DNA of 64,000 bases from Dyella solisilvae. GTDB taxonomy: Bacteria; Pseudomonadota; Gammaproteobacteria; Xanthomonadales; Rhodanobacteraceae. A program made the position numbers and the translations under genes. The notes beneath the pieces are model-generated. The model saw only the letters and a program-made list of their open reading frames with translations. It was not told where the DNA came from and made no database searches. Below are positions 49,237 through 58,426 of this stretch, piece after piece (positions within the stretch are counted from its first letter, which is position 1; each line of letters begins with the position of its first letter). Location: assembly GCF_003351225.1 (NCBI RefSeq), contig NZ_QQSY01000001.1:562124-626123 (forward strand), written 5' to 3'.

Positions 49237-49760
49237 GGCTGGAACTCCCACGCGAAGGTCTGCTGCGCCGCGTCGCTGTGGCTGGCGTCGCCCGCATGTC
49301 GTTCGGACCAGCTGATGGTCATTTCGCAATTGCCGCCATAGGGCGGCCTCGCCCCAAGCTGGCCGGACGGGTTGTAGTCCATCGCGTCCGCGCCGGTGCA
49401 GCTGATCGAAGCCGTGGCGACCGGCAGCAGGTTCGTGAGCATCTGGCTCCACATGTACTGGTCGCGCACGGCCAATTGCGCCGGAGTGCATGCGCTGGTG
49501 TTGGTGCAGGACTGCTTGCTGCTCGTGGGATAGCTCGACGCGTTGTAGGCGCCAGTCCACACACCCTGTGGATTGGCGCGCATGCGATCGGCCATGTTGC
49601 CGGCCAGGAAAGTCACTTGCGTGCGCAGGTACGCCGCGTGATTGGAGCGCGCGGCCATCACCAGCAGACCCGCGACACCGATCAGGCCCACGCTGAAGAT
49701 CAGCACGGCCATCAGCACCTCGATCAGCGAGACGCCCCGCTGTCGCGACACTTTCCCCAT
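49233..49760 (-). CDS. pilV: PilV-type minor pilin, module 1
   Basis: 175 residues. Prepilin signal MGKVSRQRG|VSLIEVLMAVLIFSVGLIG, then HAAYLRTQVTFLAGNMADRMRANPQGVW. The C-terminal domain has four Cys. The start follows GGGGGAGAG, a strong ribosome-binding site. It is the first gene of module 1, with about 390 bases of non-coding, AT-rich DNA upstream that hold the promoter and the paired AlgR-like sites. Confidence 0.94.
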   Translation of the reverse strand: MGKVSRQRGVSLIEVLMAVLIFSVGLIGVAGLLVMAARSNHAAYLRTQVTFLAGNMADRMRANPQGVWTGAYNASSYPTSSKQSCTNTSACTPAQLAVRDQYMWSQMLTNLLPVATASISCTGADAMDYNPSGQLGARPPYGGNCEMTISWSERHAGDASHSDAAQQTFAWEFQP

Positions 49761-50150
49761 GGAAGCTCTCCCCCTGTCATCCGGCGGTGAGACTCCCGCC
49801 ATCGCGCCGTATCGTAAATAGATGCGACGACAAATGGTAAGAAATTGCCGACAAACGGTGTCAGAACTTACGAAAGCTTGAGCGATGTCACTAAATATCC
49901 CGCATATTCAACGCACTTATCGCATGCTTACGGTGCGCTTGCGCGTAATTACTTGCCATTCAATTACTTACGTATAACTGACGCAGGAATTCACGCGCCA
50001 GGAAAGAGGCCCGCTGACATGGGCCTCATGGACATTGGGAAAAACGCCCTCGGCAGCAAGGTTCCCGTCTTGACCGCTATCGCCGCCAGGTCGACGTCTG
50101 GATGGGGCTCGGCATCCGACTGCCCGGCCACTCAGAATCGGGAGAGGTTG
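49761..50150. other. Control region upstream of pilus module 1
   Basis: The middle of this gap (about 49810-49980) is much more AT-rich than its surroundings. Besides the AlgR-like pair it has the direct repeat AATTACTT at 49947-49954 and 49962-49969, 15 bp apart. CTTACG occurs several times. I could not place a convincing -35/-10 pair or a sigma-54 GG/GC site. No gene is supported. Confidence 0.5.
49829..49858 (-). promoter_or_regulatory. AlgR/LytTR-like double site, pilus module 1
   Basis: On the minus strand CCGTTTGTC (49858-49850) and CCATTTGTC (49837-49829) are direct repeats with starts exactly 21 bp apart. They are one and two bases off the AlgR consensus CCGTTCGTC. The repeat-plus-12-bp-spacer layout is the general LytTR pattern. 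The first copy lies 98 bases upstream of pilV. In P. aeruginosa AlgR activates fimU-pilVWXY1Y2E, so a homologous control is likely here. Binding is inference. Confidence 0.55.
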
Positions 50151-50978
50151 CTACGTGTTCAGTCGATGCAGTGCGTCACTGATCCGCTCCGCGTCCGCGG
50201 GCGTCGCCGGGTTGTAGACCACCATGCTGAGATCGGTCCGTCCATCGACGGCGAACGCCGAATATTCGAAGGCAAGCGGGCCAAGCACCGGATGGCGGAT
50301 GTGCTTCACGGCATCGCCATGCGCTCCGCGAACATCATTGTCGTGCCACATCGCTTTGAACTCGGGGCTTAGTCGGCACAGCTCCTCGACAAGCGGCTCA
50401 ACGTCCAACGCGGCTCCCGCTCGGGCAGCATCCACGCGGAACGCGCCCACGACAAAGCGCGCCACACTTTCCCAATGGGGCTGCGTCACGCGGGCCCGCG
50501 GGTCGAGGAAGATGAAGCGCAGCACGTTGCGTTGTTCTGGTGGCAGCGATGCATAGTCCATCAACATCACAGTGGCGGCCTGATTCCAGGCGACGACATC
50601 CCACATCGCCGTCCTGATGATGGCAGGCATGGGATTCAACGCATCGAGTACACGCTGCAGACGCGGAGTGACCGTCTCGTTCTTCTGATAGCGCACTTCC
50701 GGCGGGCGGCCGAGCCCCACAAGAAAAAGATGTTCGCGCTCAACATTCGTCAACATCAGCGCGTGTGCGATCCGGTCGAGCACGTCGGCCGAGGGAGCGC
50801 CGCCACGACCTTGTTCCAGCCACGTGTACCAAGTCGGGCTGATGTTGGCGCGTTGTGCCACCTCCTCGCGCCGCAAGCCCGGCGTGCGGCGCCGCGCGGA
50901 GGAGAAGCCGAACGACACCGGATCAAGCTTCATCCGGCGGTTTCTCAGATAGACGCCGAGCTGGTTGTCGTGCGACAT
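50151..50978 (-). CDS. XRE-family regulator with MmyB-like ligand-binding domain
   Basis: 275 residues. The N-terminal HTH (RRRTPGLRREEVAQRANISPTWYTWLEQGR, about 29-58) belongs to the XRE/Cro group. The rest (about 105-270) is the MmyB-like domain: AAIIRTAMWDVVAWNQAA-type stretch, then RNVLRFIFLDPRAR and HPVLGPLAFEYSAFAVDGR. Members of this group usually repress a divergent SDR or NAD-epimerase gene and respond to small hydrophobic ligands. That is exactly the setting here: the SDR gene starts 104 bases away on the other strand. The ligand is unknown. Confidence 0.93.
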   Translation of the reverse strand: MSHDNQLGVYLRNRRMKLDPVSFGFSSARRRTPGLRREEVAQRANISPTWYTWLEQGRGGAPSADVLDRIAHALMLTNVEREHLFLVGLGRPPEVRYQKNETVTPRLQRVLDALNPMPAIIRTAMWDVVAWNQAATVMLMDYASLPPEQRNVLRFIFLDPRARVTQPHWESVARFVVGAFRVDAARAGAALDVEPLVEELCRLSPEFKAMWHDNDVRGAHGDAVKHIRHPVLGPLAFEYSAFAVDGRTDLSMVVYNPATPADAERISDALHRLNT

Positions 50979-51011
50979 GGCCGGTCCATCCTGTTAGTCG
51001 GTATAACATGA

Positions 51012-51019
51012 TGACGTCA
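51012..51019. promoter_or_regulatory. Palindrome in the XRE/SDR spacer
   Basis: TGACGTCA is a perfect 8-bp palindrome between the two divergent genes, flanked by TAGT and ACTA half-sites (near 50996 and 51027). It is a plausible operator for the XRE protein. Confidence 0.35.
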
Positions 51020-51082
51020 CTACTTTACTAGCATATGCCTCTGGTGGAGATTTGTCTCTGACAATCCAAGGAGACGTCTCTC

Positions 51083-51979
51083 ATGCGTGTATTCGTCACA
51101 GGTGCTACCGGATTCATCGGATCGGCAGTCGTCAGAGAGTTGATCGATGCGGGCCATCAGGTGCTGGGCCTTTGCCGCTCGGACGACAAAGCGGCGGCTC
51201 TGGTTGCTGCGGGGGCTGAGGTTCAGCGCGGATCGCTTGAGGATCTGGATAGCCTGAAAGACGGCGCCGCCCGAGCGGATGGCGTCATCCATCTCGCCTT
51301 CAATCACGACTTCTCGAAATTTGCGGCAAATTGCGAAGATGATCGACGTGTCATCAAGGCGCTGGGCTCGGTTCTCGCCGGCTCCAACCGGCCCCTGATC
51401 GTGACTTCCGGGACCGGGATGGCCCACGCCGCGCCAGGTCAGCCGGCGACGGAACGGCACGCGGCGATCGGCTCCGATGTGATCCCCCGTGCAGCCTCGG
51501 AAGAGGCCGCCGCGGCCATCGCTGCCGATGGCGTCAACGTGTCGGTGGTGCGTCTTCCGCAAGTTCACGACACGGTGAAGCAGGGACTTGTGACCTACGC
51601 GATCTCGGTGTTCCGTGACAAGGGTGTGTGCGCCTATGTCGGAGACGGGCACAACCGGTGGCCGGCCGCTTCCGTCCTGGATGTAGCGCGCCTTTATCGG
51701 CTGGCGATCGAAAAGGCCGAGCCGAACGCCATCTATCACGCCGTGGCGGAAGAAGGCGTACCACTGCGCGACATCGTGCAAACCCTCGGTCGACGCCTGA
51801 AACTACCGGTCAAATCTCTCGCTCCCGAGGAAGCACAAGACTTCTTCGGCTGGCTCGCGATGTTTGCAGGACACGACGCTCCCGCATCGAGCGAGCAAAC
51901 ACGCAAGAAGCTGGGTTGGCAGCCGACCGGGCCGGGCCTGATTGCCGATCTCGCGCAACTACATGTCGCCGAAACGTGA
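51083..51979 (+). CDS. NAD-dependent epimerase/dehydratase-type (atypical SDR) protein
   Basis: 298-residue extended SDR. The Rossmann motif is VTGATGFIGSAVV (residues 5-17). AGVQ-type turn residues and VIHLAFNH follow, with TSGTGMAH in the position of the catalytic Ser region. The usual YxxxK is not evident (RAASEEAAAA follows), so it may act as an NAD(P)H-binding reductase of the NmrA/atypical kind. The start follows AAGGAGACG. It is divergent from the XRE regulator, which probably controls it. Substrate not predictable. Confidence 0.9.
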   Translation: MRVFVTGATGFIGSAVVRELIDAGHQVLGLCRSDDKAAALVAAGAEVQRGSLEDLDSLKDGAARADGVIHLAFNHDFSKFAANCEDDRRVIKALGSVLAGSNRPLIVTSGTGMAHAAPGQPATERHAAIGSDVIPRAASEEAAAAIAADGVNVSVVRLPQVHDTVKQGLVTYAISVFRDKGVCAYVGDGHNRWPAASVLDVARLYRLAIEKAEPNAIYHAVAEEGVPLRDIVQTLGRRLKLPVKSLAPEEAQDFFGWLAMFAGHDAPASSEQTRKKLGWQPTGPGLIADLAQLHVAET

Positions 51980-52071
51980 CGATGTGGAGAGCCGCATCGT
52001 CTGCAGCTCACCCCTGACCCTGACATCGTGAGCGTGTCGTGTCCCACCCCAGGCTGCGAAGTGACGGCTCG

Positions 52072-52884
52072 TCAAATCACGCGAACCCCACGGGGGTTTG
52101 CGGCCGCCCCTTGCCAGAACGCATCGTGCTCAAAGCGCCGGAATAGATCCGGCGGCAAGATCGTAGGTCGTTCGACCATGGACACGTTGGGACGGACCAC
52201 GTGCAGGCCCGGCGTGCCGGCACGCTGATCAAACTCGTCCGCGCTGTAGGCAACATGCTCGACATCGTGCGCGAATGGCGGCTCACCGATGAAGTCGTAG
52301 ATCGCCTTGAGCACCGTGTGGGGATCCTTCACCAGGCTCTCGTACTGCACCAGCATCAGGCGATCGGTGTCCTCGCCGTAGAATGCTTCCTTCAGCGCAT
52401 CGTACGCATAGCCAACCACGCCATCGTTGGCGACCACGCCATTGGCGCGGGTATAGACCGTCCCGCCCAGGGCGTAGTTGAAAATCGATGAGGGGCTGAA
52501 GGCATTCTTGCGCACCAGGCGCTCGATGCTGTCGACGATCCAGCCCACGTGACGGACACAGGCGATGACGCGGCTGTCTGGCAACAGCTGCCTGAGCGCT
52601 GGCAAGCGCGTACACCAGGCGCGATTCGTATCGAAGATCACGTCCTGTGGGGAATCGGCGTAGTAGTTCTCGAACAACCCATGCAGCACGCGTTGCCGCA
52701 GGGCATCGGTGATGAACATCGAGAACTCGTTTCGGCCACTCATTTCGCCCAGCATCGCGGCGAACATGCCGGCCATCGGCCCACTCATCCCGGCATGAAA
52801 GCGCGGGTTCTGGCGCAGCAGGGCGGCCAACAACGTGGAGCCCGAACGCGGCAGGCCCGAGATGAAATGGATCGTGCGTGACAT
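52072..52884 (-). CDS. PAPS-dependent sulfotransferase
   Basis: 270-residue cytosolic sulfotransferase. SGLPRSGSTLLAALL (residues 9-23) is the 5'-phosphosulfate-binding loop and VIACVRHVGWIVDSIERL holds the 3'-phosphate-binding Arg and Ser. LVQYESLVKDPHTVLKAIYDFIGEP is the typical C-terminal element. The enzyme should transfer sulfate from PAPS to a hydroxyl or amine. The acceptor (surface glycan, lipid or small molecule) cannot be told. It stands alone in what looks like accessory DNA between the conserved ispH block and the pilus genes. Confidence 0.9.
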   Translation of the reverse strand: MSRTIHFISGLPRSGSTLLAALLRQNPRFHAGMSGPMAGMFAAMLGEMSGRNEFSMFITDALRQRVLHGLFENYYADSPQDVIFDTNRAWCTRLPALRQLLPDSRVIACVRHVGWIVDSIERLVRKNAFSPSSIFNYALGGTVYTRANGVVANDGVVGYAYDALKEAFYGEDTDRLMLVQYESLVKDPHTVLKAIYDFIGEPPFAHDVEHVAYSADEFDQRAGTPGLHVVRPNVSMVERPTILPPDLFRRFEHDAFWQGAAANPRGVRVI

Positions 52885-52985
52885 GCCATAGCTCCTGGAG
52901 AGGTCGCGATGGGGCGAACGGTCCGGTCATGGTACCGGAGGTGGCGCGAACGCCCCGGCGCGGCCCGGGGCGTTCGCGATCACGC

Positions 52986-53327
52986 TTACCAAGTGTACTT
53001 GACGCCCATCTGCACCTGCGCGCCGTGGTAGTCGTTGCCACCCGCCTGATAGCCGAGCGCACCCCACAGGCTGATCGCCCGCGCCAGACTGCCTTCGACG
53101 CGGTTCGCCGGGAGCGGGTCGGTGACTGCGATGCCACCGAAGGTCGTCGTCTGCTTCTGCGGCCCATGCCACCAGTTCACTCCTGCAAACGGACGCATCG
53201 GCAGGCCGTCGCCCCGGGTGAAGTCGCCGCGCAGGCGCAGGCGCGTCGCCACCACGTTGGCCGACTGGCCCGACACCACCGTGCCGGTCTGTTCCGTGTG
53301 GGTGCCGGTGCGGTAACCCCACGCAGC
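52986..53327 (-). pseudogene. 3' remnant of an autotransporter (beta-barrel end)
   Basis: The frame encodes the last strands of an autotransporter beta-domain: AAWGYRTGTHTEQTG, then VVSGQSANVVATRLRLRGDF, RPFAGVNWWHG, VEGSLARAISLWGALGYQAG and the C-terminal MGVKYTW ending in an aromatic residue. Upstream of about 53327 the reading frame loses similarity, and no passenger domain or signal peptide is present. This is a 5'-deleted relic, not a working gene. Confidence 0.75.
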
Positions 53328-53474
53328 GCTACAGAGAGAAGCGCGTGCGGAGGAGTTGCCGTTGCATGGCCTAGTAAAAAGGCGGGTCCCTCAGCGCCCA
53401 GGGACGCCATTGGGACAGAAAAAGCGGAGCACAAGCGCTATAGATCGGGACAAAACGGGGACATTGCAAAAGAA

Positions 53475-53503
53475 AAAGGCCCAATCTTGAAGATTGGGCC
53501 TTT
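53475..53503 (-). terminator. Terminator of tRNA-Thr
   Basis: AAAGGCCCAATC (53475-53486) and GATTGGGCCTTT (53492-53503) form a 12-bp stem. On the minus strand it is followed by TTCTTTT, so it ends transcription coming from tRNA-Thr 18 bases away. Confidence 0.92.
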
Positions 53504-53520
53504 CGCTAACTACTTGATTT

Positions 53521-53596
53521 TGGTGCCGGAAACAGGAGTCGAACCTGCGACCTACGCATTACGAATGCGCCGCTCTACCAACTGAGCTATTCCGGC
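53521..53596 (-). tRNA. tRNA-Thr (anticodon CGT)
   Basis: 76-nt cloverleaf on the minus strand. Acceptor GCCGGAA/TTCCGGC, discriminator A and encoded CCA. D arm TAGCTCAGTTGGTAGAGC; anticodon stem GCGCA/TGCGT with loop TTCGTAA, giving CGT, which reads ACG; T arm GTTCGACTC. Confidence 0.96.
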
Positions 53597-53608
53597 GATG
53601 AACCCGCA

Positions 53609-53637
53609 ATTCTACGGAGCACGGGCAGACCGCGCAA
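53609..53637 (-). promoter_or_regulatory. Promoter of tRNA-Thr
   Basis: On the minus strand TTGCGC (53637-53632), 17 bases, TAGAAT (53614-53609). It lies in the 52-base gap between ispH and the tRNA gene. Confidence 0.7.
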
Positions 53638-53648
53638 GACGTCGGCGC

Positions 53649-54608
53649 TCAGAGGCTGGCCGAAACGCCACCCGCCAGACGCAGTTCCTTCGGCAGTGCA
53701 AAGGTGATCGTCTCCGGCTCGCCGTCGAGCTCCTTCACTTCACCCGCGCCCCACGACTGCAGGCGGGCGATCACATCGCGCACCAACTTCTCGGGCGCGG
53801 ATGCGCCGGCGGTCAGGCCGATGCGCGTGACGCCATCGAGCCACTGGCGCTCAATGTGCTCGGCGCCGTCGATCAGGTAGGAGCGGACGCCCTGCTTCTC
53901 CGCCAGCTCGCGCAGGCGATTGGAGTTGGAGCTGTTCACCGAGCCAACCACCAGCATCAGGTCGACCGCGTCGGCGAGGCGGCGCACGGCGTCCTGGCGG
54001 TTCTGCGTGGCGTAGCAGATGTCGTCCTTCCGCGGACCTTCGATGTCGGTGAACTTGGCGCGCAGGGCCTCGATGATGGCCTTGGTGTCATCCACCGACA
54101 GCGTGGTCTGGGTGACGTAGGACAGCTCGTGCGGAAACTTTGGCTCCAGCGCGTTTACGTCCTCGACCGACTCGACCAGCAGGATCTCGCCGCGATTGGC
54201 GGCATTCCATTGGCCCATGGTGCCCTCCACTTCCGGATGGCCCTCATGGCCGATCAGCACCACGCTGCGGCCGGTGCGACCGAGGCGCGCGACTTCCATG
54301 TGCACCTTGGTCACCAGCGGACAGGTGGCGTCGAACACCTTGAGCCCGCGCTGGTCGGCCTCTTCGCGCACCGCCTTGGACACGCCGTGGGCGCTGAAGA
54401 TCACCGTGGCGCCGTCCGGCACCTCATGCAACTCCTCGACGAACACCGCGCCATCGGCGCGCAGCTTGTCCACCACGTAGCGGTTGTGCACGACCTCGTG
54501 GCGCACGTAGATCGGCGCGCCATAGGATTCGAGCGCGCGCTCGACAATGGCGATGGCGCGATCGACGCCGGCGCAGAAACCACGGGGGTTGGCGAGCAGG
54601 ATGTCCAC
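53649..54608 (-). CDS. ispH: 4-hydroxy-3-methylbut-2-enyl diphosphate reductase
   Basis: Last enzyme of the MEP isoprenoid pathway, reducing HMBPP to IPP and DMAPP with a 4Fe-4S cluster. 319 residues (E. coli 316). The three cluster cysteines are in GFCAGVDRA (Cys12), [11 protein letters not shown] and [10 protein letters not shown]. His residues of HEVVHN and [10 protein letters not shown] bind the diphosphate. I chose the GTG at 54608, giving [14 protein letters not shown] with CTGGAG just upstream; a longer frame from an upstream ATG adds 15 unrelated residues. It is the last protein gene of the block lspA-ileS-ribF, 82 bases after lspA. Confidence 0.96.
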   Translation of the reverse strand: MDILLANPRGFCAGVDRAIAIVERALESYGAPIYVRHEVVHNRYVVDKLRADGAVFVEELHEVPDGATVIFSAHGVSKAVREEADQRGLKVFDATCPLVTKVHMEVARLGRTGRSVVLIGHEGHPEVEGTMGQWNAANRGEILLVESVEDVNALEPKFPHELSYVTQTTLSVDDTKAIIEALRAKFTDIEGPRKDDICYATQNRQDAVRRLADAVDLMLVVGSVNSSNSNRLRELAEKQGVRSYLIDGAEHIERQWLDGVTRIGLTAGASAPEKLVRDVIARLQSWGAGEVKELDGEPETITFALPKELRLAGGVSASL

Positions 54609-54690
54609 GAAAGCTCCAGACCCTGAGGACGGGTCGACTGACAGGCGTCGCATTATCGCACGGCCCGCCGGGCCGCACGAAACCGGCCGT

Positions 54691-55182
54691 TCAGGCCTTG
54701 GCCTTGCCCGTGAACAGCCCGAACACCACCAGCATCACGGCCCCCACGGTGATCCCGCAGTCGGCGAGATTGAACACCGGGTAGCTCCAGTCACGGAAGT
54801 ACACATGAATGAAGTCGGTGACCTGCGACGCATGCAGGCGGTCGATCAGGTTGCCCAGTGCGCCGCCGATGATCAAGGCGAGCGGCATCGCCGTCTTCCA
54901 GTCGCTGCGCGCGGTGCGGGCCAGCCACACCACCAGCACGCCGCTGATCACCACCGCCAGCAGCACGAAGAACCAGCGCTGCCAGCCGGAGCCGTTGGCG
55001 AGGAAGCTGAAAGCGGCGCCCGTGTTGAAGGCCAGGGTCCAGTTGAGGAATCCCGGGATCACCGGATGCGGCGTACCAGCAGGCTGCAACGAGGTGAGCG
55101 CCCACCACTTGCTCAACTGGTCGAGCACGATGACGACGGCGGAGAGCCAGAGCCACGGCAGAGCGTTGGATTTGGGTTTCAT
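54691..55182 (-). CDS. lspA: Lipoprotein signal peptidase (signal peptidase II)
   Basis: Inner-membrane aspartic protease that cleaves prolipoproteins after lipidation. 163 residues with four membrane helices. Conserved boxes: [27 protein letters not shown] with the first catalytic Asp and [11 protein letters not shown] with the second. It sits between ileS and ispH as in most gammaproteobacteria; the fkpB gene found there in E. coli and Pseudomonas is missing. Confidence 0.96.
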   Translation of the reverse strand: MKPKSNALPWLWLSAVVIVLDQLSKWWALTSLQPAGTPHPVIPGFLNWTLAFNTGAAFSFLANGSGWQRWFFVLLAVVISGVLVVWLARTARSDWKTAMPLALIIGGALGNLIDRLHASQVTDFIHVYFRDWSYPVFNLADCGITVGAVMLVVFGLFTGKAKA

Positions 55183-55260
55183 GAGTCAATCAACGTTCGA
55201 CTGAAGTCCCGTCCCTGATGGGAAGAGAGATTTGAATGTCGTGGAACCGCTGCACCCCGC

Positions 55261-55347
55261 GTCATTCCAGCGAAAGCTAGAATCCCGTGCCTTGGCTTGA
55301 AGCTCAGGCTTCAAAGTCACTGGATCCCAGCCTTCGCCGGGATGACG
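55261..55347. repeat. REP-like inverted pair
   Basis: GTCATTCCAGCGAAAGCTAG (55261-55280) faces CTGGATCCCAGCCTTCGCCG followed by GGATGACGG (55319-55347). The two arms enclose a smaller hairpin, TTGAAGC-TCAG-GCTTCAA. It occupies the 262-base gap between ileS and lspA, which otherwise shows no gene. Confidence 0.65.
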
Positions 55348-55444
55348 GATAGGTCATCCAGCGGCGAGATTTGGTTTTTGCTCCACCCTCCCCTCGCCGC
55401 ACGTCTTGCGACCGCTGGATGAGGGAAAGTTGTGTCTTGCCGCC

Positions 55445-58312
55445 TCAGAACCAGCGCCGATCTTCGCCCGGACCATCCACATTGCTGATGCAGCGGTCGC
55501 ACAGCTCCGGATGGTTCGCATGCGTGCCGACATCATCGCGACGATGCCAGCAGCGCACGCACTTGGCGGCATCGCTGACGGTTGCCGAAACCCACACGTC
55601 GGCGCCTTCCAGTTCCGTCAGCACGGCATCGGCGGGCTGGCCACCGGCCAGGTCCAGGCGCAGGTCCGAGGTGATGAAGAAGAAGCGCAGCTCGGACGCC
55701 GCCGGCTGGTAGCGTGCCACGATCGCCTGATCGGCGTGGATCGCCAGCTTCGCTTCCAGCGAGGCGCCGATCTGCTCGCCCTTGCGCATGCCTTCGAGCA
55801 CGCGCGACGCGGTTTCGCGGATCGCCAGAAGGTCCGACCAGTAGCGACGCTGTTCCGGTGAACCCTGCGTGGCCGCCAACCCTTCGTACCAGGTTTCGAA
55901 CAGCACGCTTTCGCTGCGCTCGCCCGGCAGGTGCTGCCAGATTTCCTCGGCAGTGAAGCTCAACACCGGCGCCAGCCAGCGCACCAGCGCCTCGGCGATA
56001 CGGTACATCGCACTCTGCGCGCTGCGGCGACCATGGCTGTCGGTCGGCATCGTGTAGAGGCGATCCTTGGTGATGTCGAGGTACAGCGCACCCAGCTCGT
56101 TGGTGCAGAAGTTCTGCACGCGCTGCACGATCTCCGGGAAGTCGTAGCGGTCGTACGCCGCCGCCACGGCCTGCTGCACGTCGTACGCCTGCTGCACGGC
56201 CCACTGGTCCAGCAACAGACTCTGCTCCACCGGCACCAGGTGCTTGGCGGGATCGAAGCCGTCGAGGTTGCCGAGCAGGAAGCGCGCGGTGTTGCGGATG
56301 CGGCGATAGGTATCGGACACGCGCTTGAGGATCTCGTCCGACAGCGACATCTCGTTGCGGTAGTCGGTCGAGCAGATCCACAGGCGCAGGATGTCCGCGC
56401 CCAGGTTCTTCATGATGTCCTGGGGCTCGATGCCGTTGCCCAGCGACTTGGACATCTTGCGGCCCTGCGCATCCACCGTGAAACCATGGGTGAGCACGTC
56501 GTTGTACGGCGCCTTGGCGAACATCGCCGACGAGGTCAGCAGGGACGACTGGAACCAGCCGCGATGCTGGTCCGAGCCTTCCAGATACATCACCTTGTAG
56601 CTCGCGGCCTTGCCCTGCTGCAGTTCCGGACGCTGACCGACTACGGCGAAGTGGCTGACGCCGGAGTCGAACCACACGTCGAGCACGTCGAGGACCTTTT
56701 CATAGTCCTTCGCCTGGTCGCCCAACAGCTCGGTGGCATCCAGCGCGTACCAGGCATCGATGCCGCCCTGCTCCACGCGCTTGGCTACCTGCTCCAGCAG
56801 CGCGACGGAATCCGGATGCGGTTCCTGCGTGCCCTTGTGGATGAACAGCGCGATCGGCACGCCCCAGGTGCGCTGGCGCGAGATGCACCAGTCGGGACGA
56901 TCGCCGACCATGCCGGCGATGCGCTCCTCGCCCCAGCCCGGCACCCAGCGCACCTGCTTGATCGCATCGAGCGCGGTCTTGCGAAGACCTTCCTTCTCCA
57001 TGCTGATGAACCACTGCGGCGTGGTGCGGAAGATCACCGGCGTCTTGTGGCGCCAGCAATGCGGGTAGCTGTGTTCAATCTTTGCGAACGCCAGCAGCAC
57101 GCCGCGACCACGCAGCAGCTCGACGATTTCGTCGTTGGCCTTCCACAGATGCTTGCCGGCGATGACGGTGCCGTCGAGCGCCACCGGCGTGTCGGCACGA
57201 TAGGTGCCACGCGCCTCGGTGTAGTTGAGCGTCTCGATGCCGTACTTGCGCGAGACGACGAAGTCTTCCACGCCATGGTCAGGCGAGGTGTGCACGGCGC
57301 CGGTACCGTCTTCGGCGGACACGTGGTCGCCGATCAGCACGGGCACTTCGCGCACGTAAAACGGATGCTTCAGCAGCACGCCTTCCAGCGCCTGGCCGGC
57401 GACGTGGCCAAGCACCTTCGCTTCGCCTTCGATGCCGTAGCGCTGCGCGACCTTTTCGACGAGCGCGCTGGCGACGACCAGCAGCACGCGATGCCCGTCG
57501 CGCGCGAGGCCTTCGATCAATGCGTATTCGAGATCGCCGCCCAGCGACACCGCGAGGCTTTCCGGCAGCGTCCACGGCGTGGTGGTCCAGATCGGGATGG
57601 CGACGATGGCATCGCCCGCATCGACACCGAACTTCTGCGCGAGCGCCTTCGGATCGACGGCGTCATAGGCGACATCCACCGCGGGCGAGGTCTTGTCGGC
57701 GTATTCGATTTCGGCTTCCGCCAGCGCGGAGCCACAGTCGAAGCACCAATACACCGGCTTGGCGCCGCGCACGACGTGGCCGTTCGCGACGATCTTCGCC
57801 AGCGCGCGCACCATGTCGGCTTCGTACTTGAAGTCCATGGTGCGGTACGGGTTTTCCCAGTCACCCAGCACGCCCAGGCGCTTGAAGTCGGTACGCTGCA
57901 GGTCGATCTGCTGCTGCGCGTATTCGCGGCACTTCTGGCGGAAGGCGGCGGCGTCGAGCTTGTCGCCGACGCGGCCGAACTTCTTCTCCACCGCCACTTC
58001 GATCGGCAGGCCGTGGCAATCCCAACCCGGCACGTAGGGCGCGCGATAGCCGGCCAGCAGGCGCGACTTCACCACCACGTCCTTGAGCACCTTGTTGACC
58101 GCATGGCCCAGGTGGATCGCGCCGTTGGCGTACGGCGGGCCATCGTGCAGCACAAACACCTTGTCGCGGTTCGCCGCGCGCTCCTGGATCTGCACGTAGC
58201 GGTTCACCTGCTGCCAGTCGGCCAGCCACTTGGGCTCGCGCTTGGGCAGGTCGCCGCGCATCGGGAATTCCGTCTGCGGCAGGTTGATGGTGTTTTTGTA
58301 ATCCTGGGTCAT
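55445..58312 (-). CDS. ileS: Isoleucyl-tRNA synthetase
   Basis: Class I synthetase of 955 residues that charges tRNA-Ile and edits valine. [19 protein letters not shown] holds HIGH-type HLGH. The editing domain contains [15 protein letters not shown] and [12 protein letters not shown]. The signature KMSKSLGNG follows. The C-terminal zinc finger [12 protein letters not shown]...CDRCISN shows this is the bacterial type with a zinc site. [20 protein letters not shown] is the usual N-terminus. Confidence 0.97.
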   Translation of the reverse strand: MTQDYKNTINLPQTEFPMRGDLPKREPKWLADWQQVNRYVQIQERAANRDKVFVLHDGPPYANGAIHLGHAVNKVLKDVVVKSRLLAGYRAPYVPGWDCHGLPIEVAVEKKFGRVGDKLDAAAFRQKCREYAQQQIDLQRTDFKRLGVLGDWENPYRTMDFKYEADMVRALAKIVANGHVVRGAKPVYWCFDCGSALAEAEIEYADKTSPAVDVAYDAVDPKALAQKFGVDAGDAIVAIPIWTTTPWTLPESLAVSLGGDLEYALIEGLARDGHRVLLVVASALVEKVAQRYGIEGEAKVLGHVAGQALEGVLLKHPFYVREVPVLIGDHVSAEDGTGAVHTSPDHGVEDFVVSRKYGIETLNYTEARGTYRADTPVALDGTVIAGKHLWKANDEIVELLRGRGVLLAFAKIEHSYPHCWRHKTPVIFRTTPQWFISMEKEGLRKTALDAIKQVRWVPGWGEERIAGMVGDRPDWCISRQRTWGVPIALFIHKGTQEPHPDSVALLEQVAKRVEQGGIDAWYALDATELLGDQAKDYEKVLDVLDVWFDSGVSHFAVVGQRPELQQGKAASYKVMYLEGSDQHRGWFQSSLLTSSAMFAKAPYNDVLTHGFTVDAQGRKMSKSLGNGIEPQDIMKNLGADILRLWICSTDYRNEMSLSDEILKRVSDTYRRIRNTARFLLGNLDGFDPAKHLVPVEQSLLLDQWAVQQAYDVQQAVAAAYDRYDFPEIVQRVQNFCTNELGALYLDITKDRLYTMPTDSHGRRSAQSAMYRIAEALVRWLAPVLSFTAEEIWQHLPGERSESVLFETWYEGLAATQGSPEQRRYWSDLLAIRETASRVLEGMRKGEQIGASLEAKLAIHADQAIVARYQPAASELRFFFITSDLRLDLAGGQPADAVLTELEGADVWVSATVSDAAKCVRCWHRRDDVGTHANHPELCDRCISNVDGPGEDRRWF

Positions 58313-58426
58313 TGCCTGGGGATGCTCTGATCGGGTTCTGGCGCGGTCCTGCCGGCGCCGTCACTTGCCTGCGGCGCCCGCCGGTGGACCGGGGCGGAAA
58401 CGCCAACGTTACCGGATTTGACGGCC

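Noticed and set aside
49761-50150. Sigma-54 promoter upstream of the pilus module
   Set aside because: TGGCAAGTAATTACGC looks similar at first, but the -12 element (TTGC) is missing.
49230-53596. Integration event using tRNA-Thr as attachment site
   Set aside because: The accessory genes lie beside the tRNA 3' end, but I see no second copy of that end near the pilus genes and no integrase.
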